From Microtetraspora sp. NBRC 16547 (GTDB lineage Bacteria; Actinomycetota; Actinomycetes; Streptosporangiales; Streptosporangiaceae): a stretch of 64,000 nucleotides of DNA. The notes under the pieces are model-generated. The model saw only the letters and a program-made list of their open reading frames with translations, did not search any database and was not told where the DNA came from. This document shows positions 33,727-43,656 of the stretch, in pieces. The stretch lies in assembly GCF_030268965.1 (NCBI RefSeq), contig NZ_BSSE01000011.1, forward strand, positions 143,930 to 207,929, in the 5' to 3' direction. Made by a program: the position numbers and the translations under genes. Within the stretch, counting starts at the first letter, position 1, and each line of letters starts with the position of its first letter.

Positions 33727-34011
33727 CTACCCCTCGCCCGGGTGCTCGCTCTCGGGCGGTGTCCAGCCCAGCCGCACCAGCAGTTCCCGCGTGGACGTGG
33801 GCAGGCAGACTTGCACGCCCTCCAGGTTCAGGCGATCGAGCTCGATGTGCGCGATGTCCAGCTGCAGCGACGGGCGTTCGCGTACTCCCATGGAGAGCAG
33901 CAGCCCGTACAGCGCGGGCATGAGGGCGCGGACCTGGGCGGCGGTCATGGCGGGGTGCAGTTCGTGGGCCGCGTCGTCCACGGTCCACAGCTCGATCGCG
34001 CCTGGTGCCAC
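33727..34011 (-). CDS. hypothetical protein
   Basis: A 94-residue predicted protein: MAPGAIELWTVDDAAHEL, AAQVRALMPALYGLLLSMG, LDIAHIELDRLNLEGVQV, then TRELLVRLGWTPPES. Composition and codon bias are normal for a real gene, and a strong terminator follows. No domain is recognised. The stretch 34012-34195 upstream shows nothing supported. Confidence 0.5.
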   Translation of the reverse strand: MAPGAIELWTVDDAAHELHPAMTAAQVRALMPALYGLLLSMGVRERPSLQLDIAHIELDRLNLEGVQVCLPTSTRELLVRLGWTPPESEHPGEG

Positions 34012-34195
34012 GTCTCCATGATGCCGAGACGCTGGCAGCGTCGCAGGGCTGGCGGGGAAGTTGGAACGGGTGGCGTGACCGGTGCAGTCGCGGTCGCCGG
34101 GCTGGGGTCAGGTTCAGCCTGACTCAGCGCGGTCAGGTTGAACCTGACCTCGGATCGTTGGCTGGGCCCTGGACAGCGTGACTGCTCCCGTGGGG

Positions 34196-34540
34196 TCAGG
34201 AGGCCGGCTCCAGGCGGACACAGCACCGGTCGGGGACGGGCGCCAGGCACGCTTGCAGCCGGTGTTCGTCGAGCCCGTGAAGTACGCCGCGGAGCAGGTG
34301 GAGGTTCATGCCGCATACCGTCTGGGTGTGTTCGCGGGCGAGCGCGTGGAAGGGGCAGTTGCCCAGAACGATGGCGTCACCGTCATAGCGGGGCTCGAAT
34401 CCATACCGCTCCAGCAGGTCGAACACCCCCGTGCGGTCCTGGCCGGCCAGCCGCGTGCCCAGTTCGTGGGCTTTGCGGTGCAGGACGGTCCGCACCGGCT
34501 CACCGGTGTCTTCGGACTCTGCGCCTGCCGATAATGTCAT
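34196..34540 (-). pseudogene. transcriptional-regulator C-terminal fragment with conserved Cys motif
   Basis: Reads VLHRKAHELGTRLAGQD, then LLERYGFEPRYDGDAIVLG and NCPFHALAREHTQTVCGMN. The NCPFHxLA...VCGMN pattern is typical of the C-terminal effector region of HTH regulators in actinobacteria. The N-terminal HTH domain is missing, and the IS3-type remnant begins right after the 5' edge, so truncation by the insertion is likely. The cysteines could bind a metal or an iron-sulfur cluster. Confidence 0.55.
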
Positions 34541-34628
34541 CCGCGCAGGTCATCCGCCTTATCCGGCTCCTTCTGGCGCGTGCCCTTTCGGCTCTCGAAG
34601 AGGGCTGATCGCGTCAGGATGATGACTC

Positions 34629-35656
34629 GTGCTCTTTCGCCTGGCCTATCTGACCGTCACGAACACCTTTGCCGCGCTGCGGTTGCCACCGCTGGGGGAC
34701 AGGGATAAGGACGCCGAGATACTTGCCCTCCGCCACCAGGTCACCGTTCTCGAACGACAGCTCGGCGCGGACACCAGGGTGCGGTTCGCTGCCGAGGATC
34801 GGGCCTTCCTCGTTGCGCTCCTGACATCGCTGCCCCGCGAGGTACTGTGCCGGCTGCGGCTCCTCGTGCGTCCGGACACCATCCTGCGCTGGCGCCGCGA
34901 CTTGCTGAAACAGCGCCACGCCCACACCTGTCGCAACAAGTGGCCGGGGCGTCCGCCCGCCGTGCGCTCCATCCGCGCCCTCATCCTGCGTCTGGTCCGG
35001 GAGAACCCCGCGTGGGGTTACCGGCGAGTGCACGGCGAACTGGCCACCCTCGGCATCAAGCTCGCGCCCTCCACCGTCTGGGAGATCCTCAAGCAGGAAG
35101 GCGTAGATCCGTCCCCTGAACGGACATCGATCACCTGGGCGACTTCCTGCGCCCCCAAGCCGACGCACTGCTGGCCTGCGACTTTATCGAGACCGTCACC
35201 TTGAACGGGCAGCGTCAGTACATTCTGGCCGTCATCGAGCATGCCAGCAGGCGCGTCCGTGTGCTGGGCACGACTGCCCACCCGAGCGCGACCTGGGTCG
35301 TCCAGGCGTTCAAGAACCTCGTGATGGACCTGGAGGACGCGGGCTGTCAGGCGCGCTATCTGCTCCGCGACAGGGACGGAGAATTCCCGGCCCTCTTGGA
35401 AGAGATCCTCGCCGAGGCCGGCATCCAGACCGTGCTCACCGGCATCCGGATACCACGGATGAACTCGGTCATGGAACGGTGGGCAGTCGTGCCGCCGTGA
35501 GCTCCTGGATCGATGCTTGCTCTGGTACGAACGCCACCTGCGGCACGCCCTGCGCGAGTATGAGGAGTTAACGATCCGGCCAGAATCGTCGACCTGAACG
35601 TACGCCGACAAGAGCGGCTCAGGGGAGTCCTCCACGAGTACTCACATGCCGCTTGA
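34629..35656 (+). pseudogene. IS3-type (rve integrase core) transposase with at least two frameshifts
   Basis: Starts LFRLAYLTVTNTFAAL and continues ILALRHQVTVLERQLGAD, NPAWGYRRVHGELATLGIK. Near 35139 a base is lost: the sense frame becomes DFLRPQADALLACDFIET then QRQYILAVIEHASRRVRVLG and RYLLRDRDGEFPALLEEI. A second shift near 35480 leads to SCRRELLDRCLLWYERHL and the end RRQERLRGVLHEYSHAA-stop at 35656. The catalytic residues survive but the protein cannot be made. A relative occurs at 51667. Confidence 0.85.
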
Positions 35657-35977
35657 ACTGCAGGGACGTAGTTTTCGGCAGGCGCAGAGTCGGACCGTAG
35701 GGTCCGGGTGTGGTGGCGGATCGAGGCGGTTCTGGACGACGTACAGCGACTGCTGATCATGGCCTACCCGGGACGAGGAGACGACGTCGCCGCCCTGCGG
35801 ACGCGGGGCGCTGGCGGCGGACCACCGTGACAAGCGGGATGTCGCTCATGCCCGTCCTCGACGGCGACCTGATCAGCCGCCGACCCGAGGACGCCATCGT
35901 GCTCGGCGCGGGCCAGGACGTCGATCTCCTCATCGGCTACACCTCCACGGAGGGGCGTCGTCACGTCCCCGGGCGGA
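35657..35977. other. remnant-rich region between IS and DUF2218 gene
   Basis: About 320 bp between the IS end and the DUF2218 gene. The frame near 35700-35830 reads VWWRIEAVLDDVQRLLIMAY, possibly coding debris of unknown origin, and a carboxylesterase fragment lies at 35839-35965. Nothing complete is present. Confidence 0.4.
35839..35965 (+). pseudogene. carboxylesterase fragment
   Basis: Reads PVLDGDLISRRPEDAIVLGA then GQDVDLLIGYTSTEG. This matches an internal segment of para-nitrobenzyl-esterase/carboxylesterase B family proteins, just upstream of the catalytic glutamate region. Only about 40 residues remain. Confidence 0.6.
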
Positions 35978-36271
35978 TCACCGGTCCTCGTCCTCCCAGG
36001 TCACGGTCACGTCGTTGCGCCGGCCGAAGTGTTCGAGGTGCCGGCCGAGCACGTCCTTGACGGTGTCGAGCGATTCGGCGTCGGCCGCCGCGGCACGCAT
36101 GATGAGCCGGTCGGCCTCGGGGGAGAGCACGCCCTCGCCGGCCTGGAGCGCGAGGCGGTATCCGCCGCCCGGCAGGTCTTCCACCTCTGCCTTGCGGCCG
36201 AGGTGGGAGGCGAGTTGCTTGGCGTAGCGGGGGGCGGCGTCGGTCGTGACGTAGGCGATGGAAACGGGCAT
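35978..36271 (-). CDS. DUF2218 domain protein
   Basis: A 97-residue single-domain DUF2218 protein: AYVTTDAAPRYAKQLASHLG, RKAEVEDLPGGGYRL, and C-terminal LGRHLEHFGRRNDVTVTWED. Family members are small alpha/beta proteins of unknown function, often near siderophore or metal-uptake genes. ATG 36271 with AGGAGG just upstream. Followed upstream by the M14 peptidase gene on the same strand. Confidence 0.88.
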   Translation of the reverse strand: MPVSIAYVTTDAAPRYAKQLASHLGRKAEVEDLPGGGYRLALQAGEGVLSPEADRLIMRAAAADAESLDTVKDVLGRHLEHFGRRNDVTVTWEDEDR

Positions 36272-36358
36272 GTGCGAGGTCCTCCTGCTTGACGGATTTC
36301 GCCACCGTGGACGGAACTGGGCATTCAGAGGCGGCCGGGCCGGGACCGGCCGGGAAGG

Positions 36359-38110
36359 CTAGCCGAGGTCGACCTCGGCGCGGGCCGTACCGGCGCGGGG
36401 GTGACGGGCGGTCACTGACACCGACGTGCCCGAGGGAGCGGAGACCAGCCACTCGGCCGCCGCCAGGTCAGGCGTGCCGGGATTGTGCCCCCACCAGGTG
36501 GTCGTGCTCCGGGCGCTGACACGTCCGTCGAGCTGGCCGAGATCCCGGACGGGCTCGCCGGCGAGCAGTGTGGCGTACTCGGGCAGGGAGATCTCGACGG
36601 TCAGAAACCCGGAGACCTTGCGGTCCAGGGCACGCGCGGAGACGTTGGTGGGCAGCCAGCCGCTGTTGCGGACGACGAGCTGCACGCGGTGCACACCGGG
36701 CGCCACCTGCTCGGTGGTCAGCGAGCGCACCTCCACCCTGGGCGAGCTGAGCGCGAGGTAGATCACCCACTCGGAGTGCGGCGCGACCTCCTGCTCGATC
36801 CGGTCGAACGGCGGGTTGTACCAGTAGTTGATCATGTCCCAGCCGCCGAGCTCGACGCTGCCGAGCTGCGGATGCTCGAACGGGTACCAGTCGACGAAGC
36901 CCCGGCCGCCGAGTTCCTCGTCGCTCCACCGGATGAGCGCGAGGTCGTCCTCGACGGGATGGTCCACCAGCCACATCGACGGGTGGTACGGCTTGCGCCC
37001 GACGGCCTTCAACGGGTTCCAGAACTCGGTGATCCATGAGAACAGGCCGAGCTGGTTGTAGTACCAGCCGAGTTGGCCGCCCCGGAAATACATCGGCTGA
37101 TGTTTCAGGTCATGGAAGGACATGGCGGTGTAGCCGGTCAGCTCGGTCGCCTTCGCCCCGAACTCCTCGTACACCGTCAGGTCCGAGTGCGGCATGCCGT
37201 CCTCGGCATTCATCGGCGCCCGCAGGTGGACCCCGCCGAACGTGTGGCAGGTGACGAAACCGGTCAGATTCGGCCGGTCGGTCACGGCCCGCATCATGGC
37301 CTGGATCTCCGGCTCTGAGCCGGGGAACGGACCCGCGTGCGCGGGCACCTCGGGGGCGGCCCCCCAGTCGGTCGGCAGGTTCTGGCCCAGGTCGAGGCAT
37401 TCGAGCGGCTCGGCGAGGCGTACGGTCGCGCCGTCGTAGCCGACGATCTCGCCCTCCTGGAAGATGCGGTAGTAGTCGCCTCCGTACTCGTCGGGCCCCC
37501 GCCTGACGAGCAGCCGCGGCTCGTCGGGATGCGCCTTCCACGGCCCGTCGGAGTCCGAGACGCGCATGAACAGGACCCGTCCGTCCCCGTCGACGTCACG
37601 CAGTTGCAGGCCGGGCTCCTGGGTCTCCAGTGGGTGCGGACGGACGCTTGAACGAATGTAGCGCCCCTCCTCCAGCATGTGTTCCACGCCGTCGGGGTTG
37701 AGCCGGGGCACGATGTACAGCACGCGCGTGTCGAGCAGCCGGGTCACCTTCTCGTCGTTCCCGTAGCCGGTCAGCACGCGCTCGGCCAGGTGGAGCGCGG
37801 CGAACGAACCGGTGATCTCGGCGGCGTGGATGTTCGCCTCGACGAGAAACCCCGGTTTCTCGGGCGCGGGCCCGGTCGCCGTGTTGGTGAGGGTCAGCAG
37901 CCAGATCTCCCGCCCCTCCCAGGACTGGCCGATGCTGGTCAGCTCGACCAGGTCCGGCCGGCTCTTCGCCCAGGAGTGCACCAACGTGGTCATGTCGTCG
38001 TACGTCAGGAACCGCTCGTAGGACAGCATGCCCAGAGTGTGCGATGAGAGCCCCTCCGGGGTCTTTGTCGGGACGCCCAAGTTTCCCCGCCGGGCCTTGG
38101 GCTCCTCCAC
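36359..38110 (-). CDS. M14-family zinc carboxypeptidase
   Basis: A 583-residue M14 metallopeptidase-like protein. The zinc motif HxxE is in NIHAAEIT (His95, Glu98), the third zinc ligand is probably His289 in TCHTFGG, and the general base is Glu362 in SWITEFWNP. The NRN substrate-binding region appears as GQNLPTDW (242-249), with the arginine replaced by glutamine, so specificity may differ from ordinary carboxypeptidases. A C-terminal beta domain follows from about 450. No signal peptide is seen, suggesting a cytoplasmic enzyme. Start GTG 38110 or ATG 38029 (starting MLSYERF). Confidence 0.85.
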   Translation of the reverse strand: MEEPKARRGNLGVPTKTPEGLSSHTLGMLSYERFLTYDDMTTLVHSWAKSRPDLVELTSIGQSWEGREIWLLTLTNTATGPAPEKPGFLVEANIHAAEITGSFAALHLAERVLTGYGNDEKVTRLLDTRVLYIVPRLNPDGVEHMLEEGRYIRSSVRPHPLETQEPGLQLRDVDGDGRVLFMRVSDSDGPWKAHPDEPRLLVRRGPDEYGGDYYRIFQEGEIVGYDGATVRLAEPLECLDLGQNLPTDWGAAPEVPAHAGPFPGSEPEIQAMMRAVTDRPNLTGFVTCHTFGGVHLRAPMNAEDGMPHSDLTVYEEFGAKATELTGYTAMSFHDLKHQPMYFRGGQLGWYYNQLGLFSWITEFWNPLKAVGRKPYHPSMWLVDHPVEDDLALIRWSDEELGGRGFVDWYPFEHPQLGSVELGGWDMINYWYNPPFDRIEQEVAPHSEWVIYLALSSPRVEVRSLTTEQVAPGVHRVQLVVRNSGWLPTNVSARALDRKVSGFLTVEISLPEYATLLAGEPVRDLGQLDGRVSARSTTTWWGHNPGTPDLAAAEWLVSAPSGTSVSVTARHPRAGTARAEVDLG

Positions 38111-38127
38111 GCTGACGTGGGAAGCGC

Positions 38128-38143
38128 AACAGATGTTTCATCT
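38128..38143. promoter_or_regulatory. palindromic operator candidate upstream of the PaiB-like gene
   Basis: The palindrome AGATGTTTCATCT (38131-38143) sits in the short divergent region between the M14 gene and the PaiB-like gene, 7 bp from the latter's ATG. The core ACAGATGTTTCA also occurs at 50462-50477. Being so close to the start, a bound repressor would block expression. Confidence 0.35.
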
Positions 38144-38149
38144 AACCTC

Positions 38150-38764
38150 ATGTTGGAACAGCAGATATTCGCGCTGGACGACCCCGATGCGCTGCGCGGG
38201 CTGATCCGCGACCATGGCTGGGCGACGCTTGTGACCGTCTCGCGGGAGGGCGACCCCGTCGTCACGCACCTGCCGGTGATCCTCGACCCGGACAGCCTGG
38301 GGCCCGCCGTCCTCGGGCACCTCGCCCGCACGGATCCGGCCACGCGGGGGCTGGGGGAGCGGCCGGTCGTGCTGGTGGTGCAGGGCCCGCATGGCTACAT
38401 CTCGCCGTCGTTCTACGAGGCCGGGCCGTACGTGCCGACCTGGAACCACGTCACCGTGCACCTGCACGGGACGCCGGACCTGCTCAGCCCGGAGGAGACC
38501 TACGAGGTGCTCTCGGCGACCGTGGACCACTTCGAGTCGGCGCGGCCGGCGCCGTTCCGGTTGGCGGACGTGGCCGGCTACGCCCGGCGGATCGCTCCGG
38601 GAACGACGGGATTCCGCCTGGTGCCGACGAGGGTCGCGGGCAAGGCCAAGCTGAGCCAGGACAAGCCCGCGGAGATCGTCGAGCGGGTGATCCGCGGCCT
38701 CGACACCGACGACGTCCACCGCAACCCGGCGCTCGCGGACGCGATGCGCGCCGCGTTCAGCTGA
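38150..38764 (+). CDS. PaiB-like FMN-binding protein
   Basis: A 204-residue split-barrel flavin-binding protein of the PaiB family (FMN-binding negative transcriptional regulator). Typical motifs: GWATLVTVSREGDPVVTHLP, GYISPSFYEAGPYVPTWNH with the conserved WNH, VHLHG and KLSQDKP. ATG 38150 is the natural family start. In Bacillus, PaiB is linked to control of protease and sporulation genes; here it lies between two M14 peptidase genes and may respond to the same substrates. It overlaps the convergent M14 gene by 8 bp. Confidence 0.9.
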   Translation: MLEQQIFALDDPDALRGLIRDHGWATLVTVSREGDPVVTHLPVILDPDSLGPAVLGHLARTDPATRGLGERPVVLVVQGPHGYISPSFYEAGPYVPTWNHVTVHLHGTPDLLSPEETYEVLSATVDHFESARPAPFRLADVAGYARRIAPGTTGFRLVPTRVAGKAKLSQDKPAEIVERVIRGLDTDDVHRNPALADAMRAAFS

Positions 38765-40103
38765 CGGCGTGCGCGGCCCCGGCGAGTACGGCGCCGTACT
38801 GCAGCGCCACCAGGTGCCCGATCGGGACGGTCCGGTCGGCGGTGCCGTCCTCGGCATCCGCGCACCACTTGTCGTACGTCACGGAAAGGGCGCCGAGGTG
38901 CCGCCGGATCGCGGGCGTGCCGTTCCCGATCGCGATCTCGCCCTCGAGGGCCCGCAGCAGCATGCCGCCGAACCGCAGCCGGAAGCTGTGCACGAGGTCC
39001 CGGCACGAGGACCGTTCGGCGGCGATCGCCGGCCGGTCGTTGTCGGGCGCGCCCGCGCGCTCACCCGTGGTCGCCATGCCGGCGAGCAGGGGGACGAAGT
39101 ACCGGCTCGCGCGCAGGAACGGCGAGGCGCTCACCACGTCGCCCGCGACGCCGCGCAGCGCCTCGTCGAGGACGGCGTGCGTGGAGCGGAGGTCGGCGGC
39201 CTGCGCCTGGACCAGGTCGGCGTAGACGTCGGCGGTCGGCGTGGTGTCGCCCGCCGAGGGGTCGATCCAGTACGGCAACTCGGCGGTCAGGCAGAGGGTG
39301 CCGTACCGCGCCGCGTAGGAGTCGCTCGCCGCGCCCGTGATGAGAGTCGCCGGATCCTGCCCGAGCGCCTCGGTGTAGTCGTAGAGGTCATCCATCCGCG
39401 GACTGAGGAAGACGCCCTGGCCGAGGCGGGTGATCGACGGGTGTTCGGGCTCGCCCGCGTGCAGCGGCAGCCCGTACCGGGCGGGGAGCGCGGAGAGCAC
39501 GGCCTGCAGCGCGGGTTCCGGCCGGGACAGGTAGTAGAAGACGCCGCCCAGCTCGCTGTTGTGCAGGGTGGTCATGAACGTCGGCCGGGTGGCGTCGATC
39601 AGCCGCATCAGCGCGAGCGTCTCGGGCATCACCCGGTCGGAGTAGGCCCGCTTGTAGGAGAACGGGAAGGTCCACTCGACCTGCTCGTCACCCGCCGGCC
39701 GGTAGAAGTTTCTCCCGTAGTGCGCCTTCGTGTACGGCCCGGCGAACCAGCCCTCGTTGAGCCGGGTGCCGTCGGGGTCGAGGCAGCCCACGATGTGCCA
39801 TGTGTACGACCCGCGCAGGGCGGGATCGGCGCACAGGCGGCTCGCCAGGTGGACGACGGTCAAGCCGCCGATGGGCTCGTTCGGATGCGGGCCGGCCGCG
39901 ACGATCGCGTGGGCGGGGCCGTCGCCCACGGTGAGGCAGAGCATCGGCTCGCCGAGCCGCGAGGTGCCGATGCGGCGCAGCTCGGCTGTTCCGGGATGGG
40001 CCGCGGCCAGCCGGGTCAGGCTCTCGTGGACCTCGTCCACTGTGGGGAAGCGGTCGTAGCCGGGAACGGTGTCGAGCTCACCGGTCAGGATGGGATCCAG
40101 CAT
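38757..40103 (-). CDS. M14-family zinc carboxypeptidase (second copy type)
   Basis: About 448 residues from ATG 40103 (start GELDTVPGYDRFPTVDEVH); the frame extends to 40175. Zinc motif GPHPNEPIGG (His73, Glu76), LDPDGTRLNE and YGRNFYRP (substrate-binding Arg retained), third ligand in TTLHNSELGG, and a candidate catalytic Glu in LTAELPYW. It is not closely similar to the M14 protein at 36359. A helical C-terminal region of about 150 residues follows the peptidase domain. Likely cytoplasmic. No clear ribosome-binding site at either start. Confidence 0.83.
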   Translation of the reverse strand: MLDPILTGELDTVPGYDRFPTVDEVHESLTRLAAAHPGTAELRRIGTSRLGEPMLCLTVGDGPAHAIVAAGPHPNEPIGGLTVVHLASRLCADPALRGSYTWHIVGCLDPDGTRLNEGWFAGPYTKAHYGRNFYRPAGDEQVEWTFPFSYKRAYSDRVMPETLALMRLIDATRPTFMTTLHNSELGGVFYYLSRPEPALQAVLSALPARYGLPLHAGEPEHPSITRLGQGVFLSPRMDDLYDYTEALGQDPATLITGAASDSYAARYGTLCLTAELPYWIDPSAGDTTPTADVYADLVQAQAADLRSTHAVLDEALRGVAGDVVSASPFLRASRYFVPLLAGMATTGERAGAPDNDRPAIAAERSSCRDLVHSFRLRFGGMLLRALEGEIAIGNGTPAIRRHLGALSVTYDKWCADAEDGTADRTVPIGHLVALQYGAVLAGAAHAVS

Positions 40104-40236
40104 GCCCGCAGTCTGCCGGACCGATCGCGGCCGGGCATCGTCGTCAGGACCAGAGCTTCCCATACCTCTTGTCATGTTCTATAACGGTCCGATCTAAATA
40201 GAGGGATATACCCCCCGTATCGAGGAAGGGGCGCTT

Positions 40237-41928
40237 GTGTCCCATATCGACCTGATCCCCGACGGCACCATGGCCCGCCCGTACCGTCCCCCGCTGGGAC
40301 AGGTGCTCGAGACGCTCGGCTCGGACGTGCTCTCCGCCGCACACGTCCCCGACGCCGGCCTGCCGATCGGCGAGCCCGTCGTGCACGACCCGGACGATCA
40401 GCTCGAGGACCGCCCCGCGTGCGTGCTGCTCGCGGTCGGCGCTCGGCCGTCCGCCCCCGAGGCCCACGAGCTCGTACGGCAGGCGGGGGCCCGCAACTAC
40501 CACGCCGTCGTCATCAAGGACCGGGGTGCGGACCTCGGAGAGCTCATCGACGCCGCCCGCGAGGCCCGCGTCGCCCTCCTGGTGGCGTCGGCGGGCATCC
40601 CCTGGCGGCAGCTCGACGCCCTGCTGACCGCCGCGATCTCCGGCCCGGGCGCGGTCACCACGACGTACTCCTCCGTCGGCATGGGCGACCTGTTCGCGCT
40701 GGCCAACGCGATCGCCACCACGATCGGCGGAGCCACCTGCGTCGAGGACGCCCAGGGCAACGTGCTCGCGTACTCGAACGTGCCGAGCCAGGAGATCGAC
40801 GAGATACGCAAGCAGGGCATCCTCGGGCGCAAGACGCCGCTGCGGCCGACCAACCGCCTGGAATACAGCCGGGTCTTCCGCGCCGACGGGCCGGTGCGCT
40901 TCGCGAGCCTCGGGCCGGGGCACATGCGCCGGCTCGCCACGGCCGTGCGCGCGGGGGCCCAGCTCCTCGGCTTCATCTGGGTGCTCGACGGCTCGCCGTC
41001 CGTCATCCCTGGGGCCATGCGACTGTTGGAGGACGCGGGCCGGATAGCGGCGCCGCACATGCTGCGCTCGCGCAACCCCAGCGACCCCCAGCGCTGGCAG
41101 CGCGCCGAGACGTTCCGCGCCCTGCTCGACGACGAGGTCTCCGAGTCCGCCGCGGCCGCGCGGCTCGGCCTCCCCCCGGACTCGTCCGTGGCGATCATGG
41201 CGTTCGCCCCCGCGCGTCCGCTCCCTCAATCCGCGGGCGCGGGGGCCGCCGTCACGACCGTCGTCGACCTGGTCAGCCTGGCCTGCGAGGCGTGGCATCA
41301 CGAGGCCGTCTGCACCGCGAGCTGGAGCGCCGTCTACGCCATGGTGCCCGTGCCGGAGGGCACGACACCGGCCCGGCTGGTCCGGTTCGCTGCCGACACG
41401 GCGGGGTCGGTGCGCAAGTCCGTGGGGATCAGCCTGCACGTCGGCGTGGGTCCGGTCGCGGCCCGGCTGGAGGAGGTGCCGTCGTCCCGCCGCCTCGCCG
41501 ACCGTGTCGTACGCGTGCTCGCGGAGACCGCTGGAGATGCCGTGCACGTCGCCACGGACGAACAGGTGCGCAGCCGGATCGCCCTGCTCGAACTCGTCGA
41601 CAGGGGCGACACCGCGGCTGACCGGCTGCTCGAACCCGTCCGGCGGATGCTGGAGTACGACGCCGCGCACTCGGCCATGCACGCCGCGACCCTGCTGGCC
41701 TACCTGGACGCGTTCGGCGAGGCGGCGAGGGCCGCGGCCGAGCTGTCCGTCCACGAGAACACGCTGCGCTACCGCGTCCGCCGCCTGCAGGAGCTGTTCG
41801 GGGTGGATCTCGCCGATCCCACCGAGCGGCTCGTCATCTGGCTCCAGCTCCGCCTGCTCCACATGCGCGGCGAGTTCTCGTCGGTGAGGACAAGACTCCC
41901 TGGGTGGAATGTCCGTTCTCAACGATGA
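40237..41928 (+). CDS. PucR-family transcriptional regulator
   Basis: A 563-residue regulator. The N-terminal ~130 residues match the PucR purine-catabolism-type domain (LPIGEPVVHDPDDQLEDRPA), the middle resembles a CdaR GGDEF-like domain, and the C-terminus is the PucR helix-turn-helix (YLDAFGEAARAAAELSVHEN followed by TLRYRVRRLQELFGVDL). GTG start 40237. It is divergent from the second M14 gene and directly upstream of the amidohydrolase and transporter genes, so it is the probable activator of this cluster. Confidence 0.9.
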   Translation: MSHIDLIPDGTMARPYRPPLGQVLETLGSDVLSAAHVPDAGLPIGEPVVHDPDDQLEDRPACVLLAVGARPSAPEAHELVRQAGARNYHAVVIKDRGADLGELIDAAREARVALLVASAGIPWRQLDALLTAAISGPGAVTTTYSSVGMGDLFALANAIATTIGGATCVEDAQGNVLAYSNVPSQEIDEIRKQGILGRKTPLRPTNRLEYSRVFRADGPVRFASLGPGHMRRLATAVRAGAQLLGFIWVLDGSPSVIPGAMRLLEDAGRIAAPHMLRSRNPSDPQRWQRAETFRALLDDEVSESAAAARLGLPPDSSVAIMAFAPARPLPQSAGAGAAVTTVVDLVSLACEAWHHEAVCTASWSAVYAMVPVPEGTTPARLVRFAADTAGSVRKSVGISLHVGVGPVAARLEEVPSSRRLADRVVRVLAETAGDAVHVATDEQVRSRIALLELVDRGDTAADRLLEPVRRMLEYDAAHSAMHAATLLAYLDAFGEAARAAAELSVHENTLRYRVRRLQELFGVDLADPTERLVIWLQLRLLHMRGEFSSVRTRLPGWNVRSQR

Positions 41929-43473
41929 GTGATCGCGGGGGTGCCGCCTACCGTCTCCCGCATGTCTTCATCTCCCGCGGCCTCGACGCCCCCTGTTCCC
42001 CCGACCTCCCCGACTCCGTCCCGCCTGCTGCTGCGCAACGCGCGGGTCGGGCTCGGCGGCCCCGTCCGGCACGTTCTGATCGAGGGCGGCCGGGTGGCCG
42101 CGGTGCGCGACGAGCCGCCCGGCGCCGAGTCCCGGCACACATCCGACATCGAGGACGTCGACCTCGAAGGGGCGACCGTCCTGCCCGGCCTGTGGGACGC
42201 GCACGTGCACTCCGTCCAGTGGGCCGAGGCCCGCCGCCGGATCGACCTCAGCGGAGCGCGCTCCGCCCGGGAGGCCGCCGAGCTGGTCCGGCCGCACCTG
42301 CGGTCCACCGAGCTGACCATGGGGTACGGCTTCCGTGACGCCCTCTGGCCCGACGAGCCGGACGGCTCGCTGCTGCCCGCGGACCTTCCCGCAGTGCTGA
42401 TCAGCAACGACCTCCACACGGCCTGGCTCAGCGCCGCCGCGCTCGCCCTCGTCGGCAGGGGCGGCCATCCGACCGGGGTGCTGCGCGAAAGGGAGTGCTA
42501 CGATGCGATGGCCGCGCTGCCCCTGCCCCCGCGCGAGCTGCTGGACCGGTGGGTGGCGGAGGCGACGGTCGCCGCCGCAGAGCTCGGTGTGACCGGCATG
42601 CTGGACTTCGAGTTCGCCGACAACGTCACGGACTGGCTGCGGCGGGTCCGGGAGCAGGAGGTCGCGATTCGCGTCACCTGCTCGATCCCGAGAAACGCGC
42701 TCGACGACGCGATCGCCCGCGGGCTGCGCACCGGGGACCCGGTGGCCGGCTCCGGCGGGCTGATCGAGGTCGGCCCGGTCAAGATGTTCATCGACGGCTC
42801 GCTCAACACCCGCACCGCCTACTGCGACGACCCGTACCCGGGTTCCGGCGACTGCGGGCGGCTGGAGACGCCGCCGGACGAACTGGCCGCGACGATGGCG
42901 CAGGCCGCCCGCCACGGCCTGCACCCGGCCGTGCACGCCATCGGCGACCTCGCCTCCTCGATCGCGCTCGACGCCTTCGACCTCGTCGGCTGCCCCGGGC
43001 GCATCGAGCACGCGCAGCTCGTCCGAGCGGCCGACTTCCACAGGTTCGCCCGGCCCGGACTGATCGCCGGGGTGCAGCCCGCCCACGCGCCCGACGACCG
43101 CGAGGTCGCCGACACCCACTGGTGCGGCCGCACCTCCCGGGCCTTCGCGTACGCCGACCTGCTCGCGGCCGGCGCGACCCTGGAGCTCGGCTCCGACGCC
43201 CCGGTCGCCTCGCTCGACCCCTGGGACGGCATCGCCTCGGCGGTGACCCGGACCGACGACGAGCGCCCGGCCTGGCATCCCGAGCAGGCCATCCCGCTCC
43301 ACGCCGCGCTCGCCGCCGCGAGCAGGGGACGCTCATCCGTACGGGAGGGGGATCCGGCCGACCTGATGATCCTGGAGCGGGACCCGTCCCTCCTCGAAGC
43401 TGACGAGCTGCGCCGCCCGGGGGTGCTCGGCACGCTGGTGGACGGCCGGTGGACCCACCGGAAATCGTGGTGA
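41929..43473 (+). CDS. amidohydrolase (YtcJ-like metal-dependent hydrolase)
   Basis: A metal-dependent amidohydrolase of up to 514 residues: metal-binding DAHVHS near residue 100, KMFIDGSLNTRTAYC, HAIGDLASSIALDAF, a metal Asp in LELGSDAPVASLDPW, and C-terminal EGDPADLMILERDP. GTG 41929 begins right at the PucR stop; ATG 41962 is an alternative that removes a low-complexity start. YtcJ-like enzymes hydrolyse N-acyl or amide bonds. Neighbours suggest cleavage of an acylated amino acid or peptide derivative. Confidence 0.87.
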   Translation: MIAGVPPTVSRMSSSPAASTPPVPPTSPTPSRLLLRNARVGLGGPVRHVLIEGGRVAAVRDEPPGAESRHTSDIEDVDLEGATVLPGLWDAHVHSVQWAEARRRIDLSGARSAREAAELVRPHLRSTELTMGYGFRDALWPDEPDGSLLPADLPAVLISNDLHTAWLSAAALALVGRGGHPTGVLRERECYDAMAALPLPPRELLDRWVAEATVAAAELGVTGMLDFEFADNVTDWLRRVREQEVAIRVTCSIPRNALDDAIARGLRTGDPVAGSGGLIEVGPVKMFIDGSLNTRTAYCDDPYPGSGDCGRLETPPDELAATMAQAARHGLHPAVHAIGDLASSIALDAFDLVGCPGRIEHAQLVRAADFHRFARPGLIAGVQPAHAPDDREVADTHWCGRTSRAFAYADLLAAGATLELGSDAPVASLDPWDGIASAVTRTDDERPAWHPEQAIPLHAALAAASRGRSSVREGDPADLMILERDPSLLEADELRRPGVLGTLVDGRWTHRKSW

Positions 43474-43656
43474 GACACCCGGTTCACCCGGGAGCCACCC
43501 CTGTTCCACGGCACAAAGAGGCCGTCAGCGCTTGAACCCTCTCGACAACGACCCACGCCGGTGAGCTATGTCACCCTCGATCACCAGGCGAGCGACCCTC
43601 GCGATTCGGCGGCTGCCTACCCCCCATCGCACGCGGAGCATCCACGGAGGTGCCAC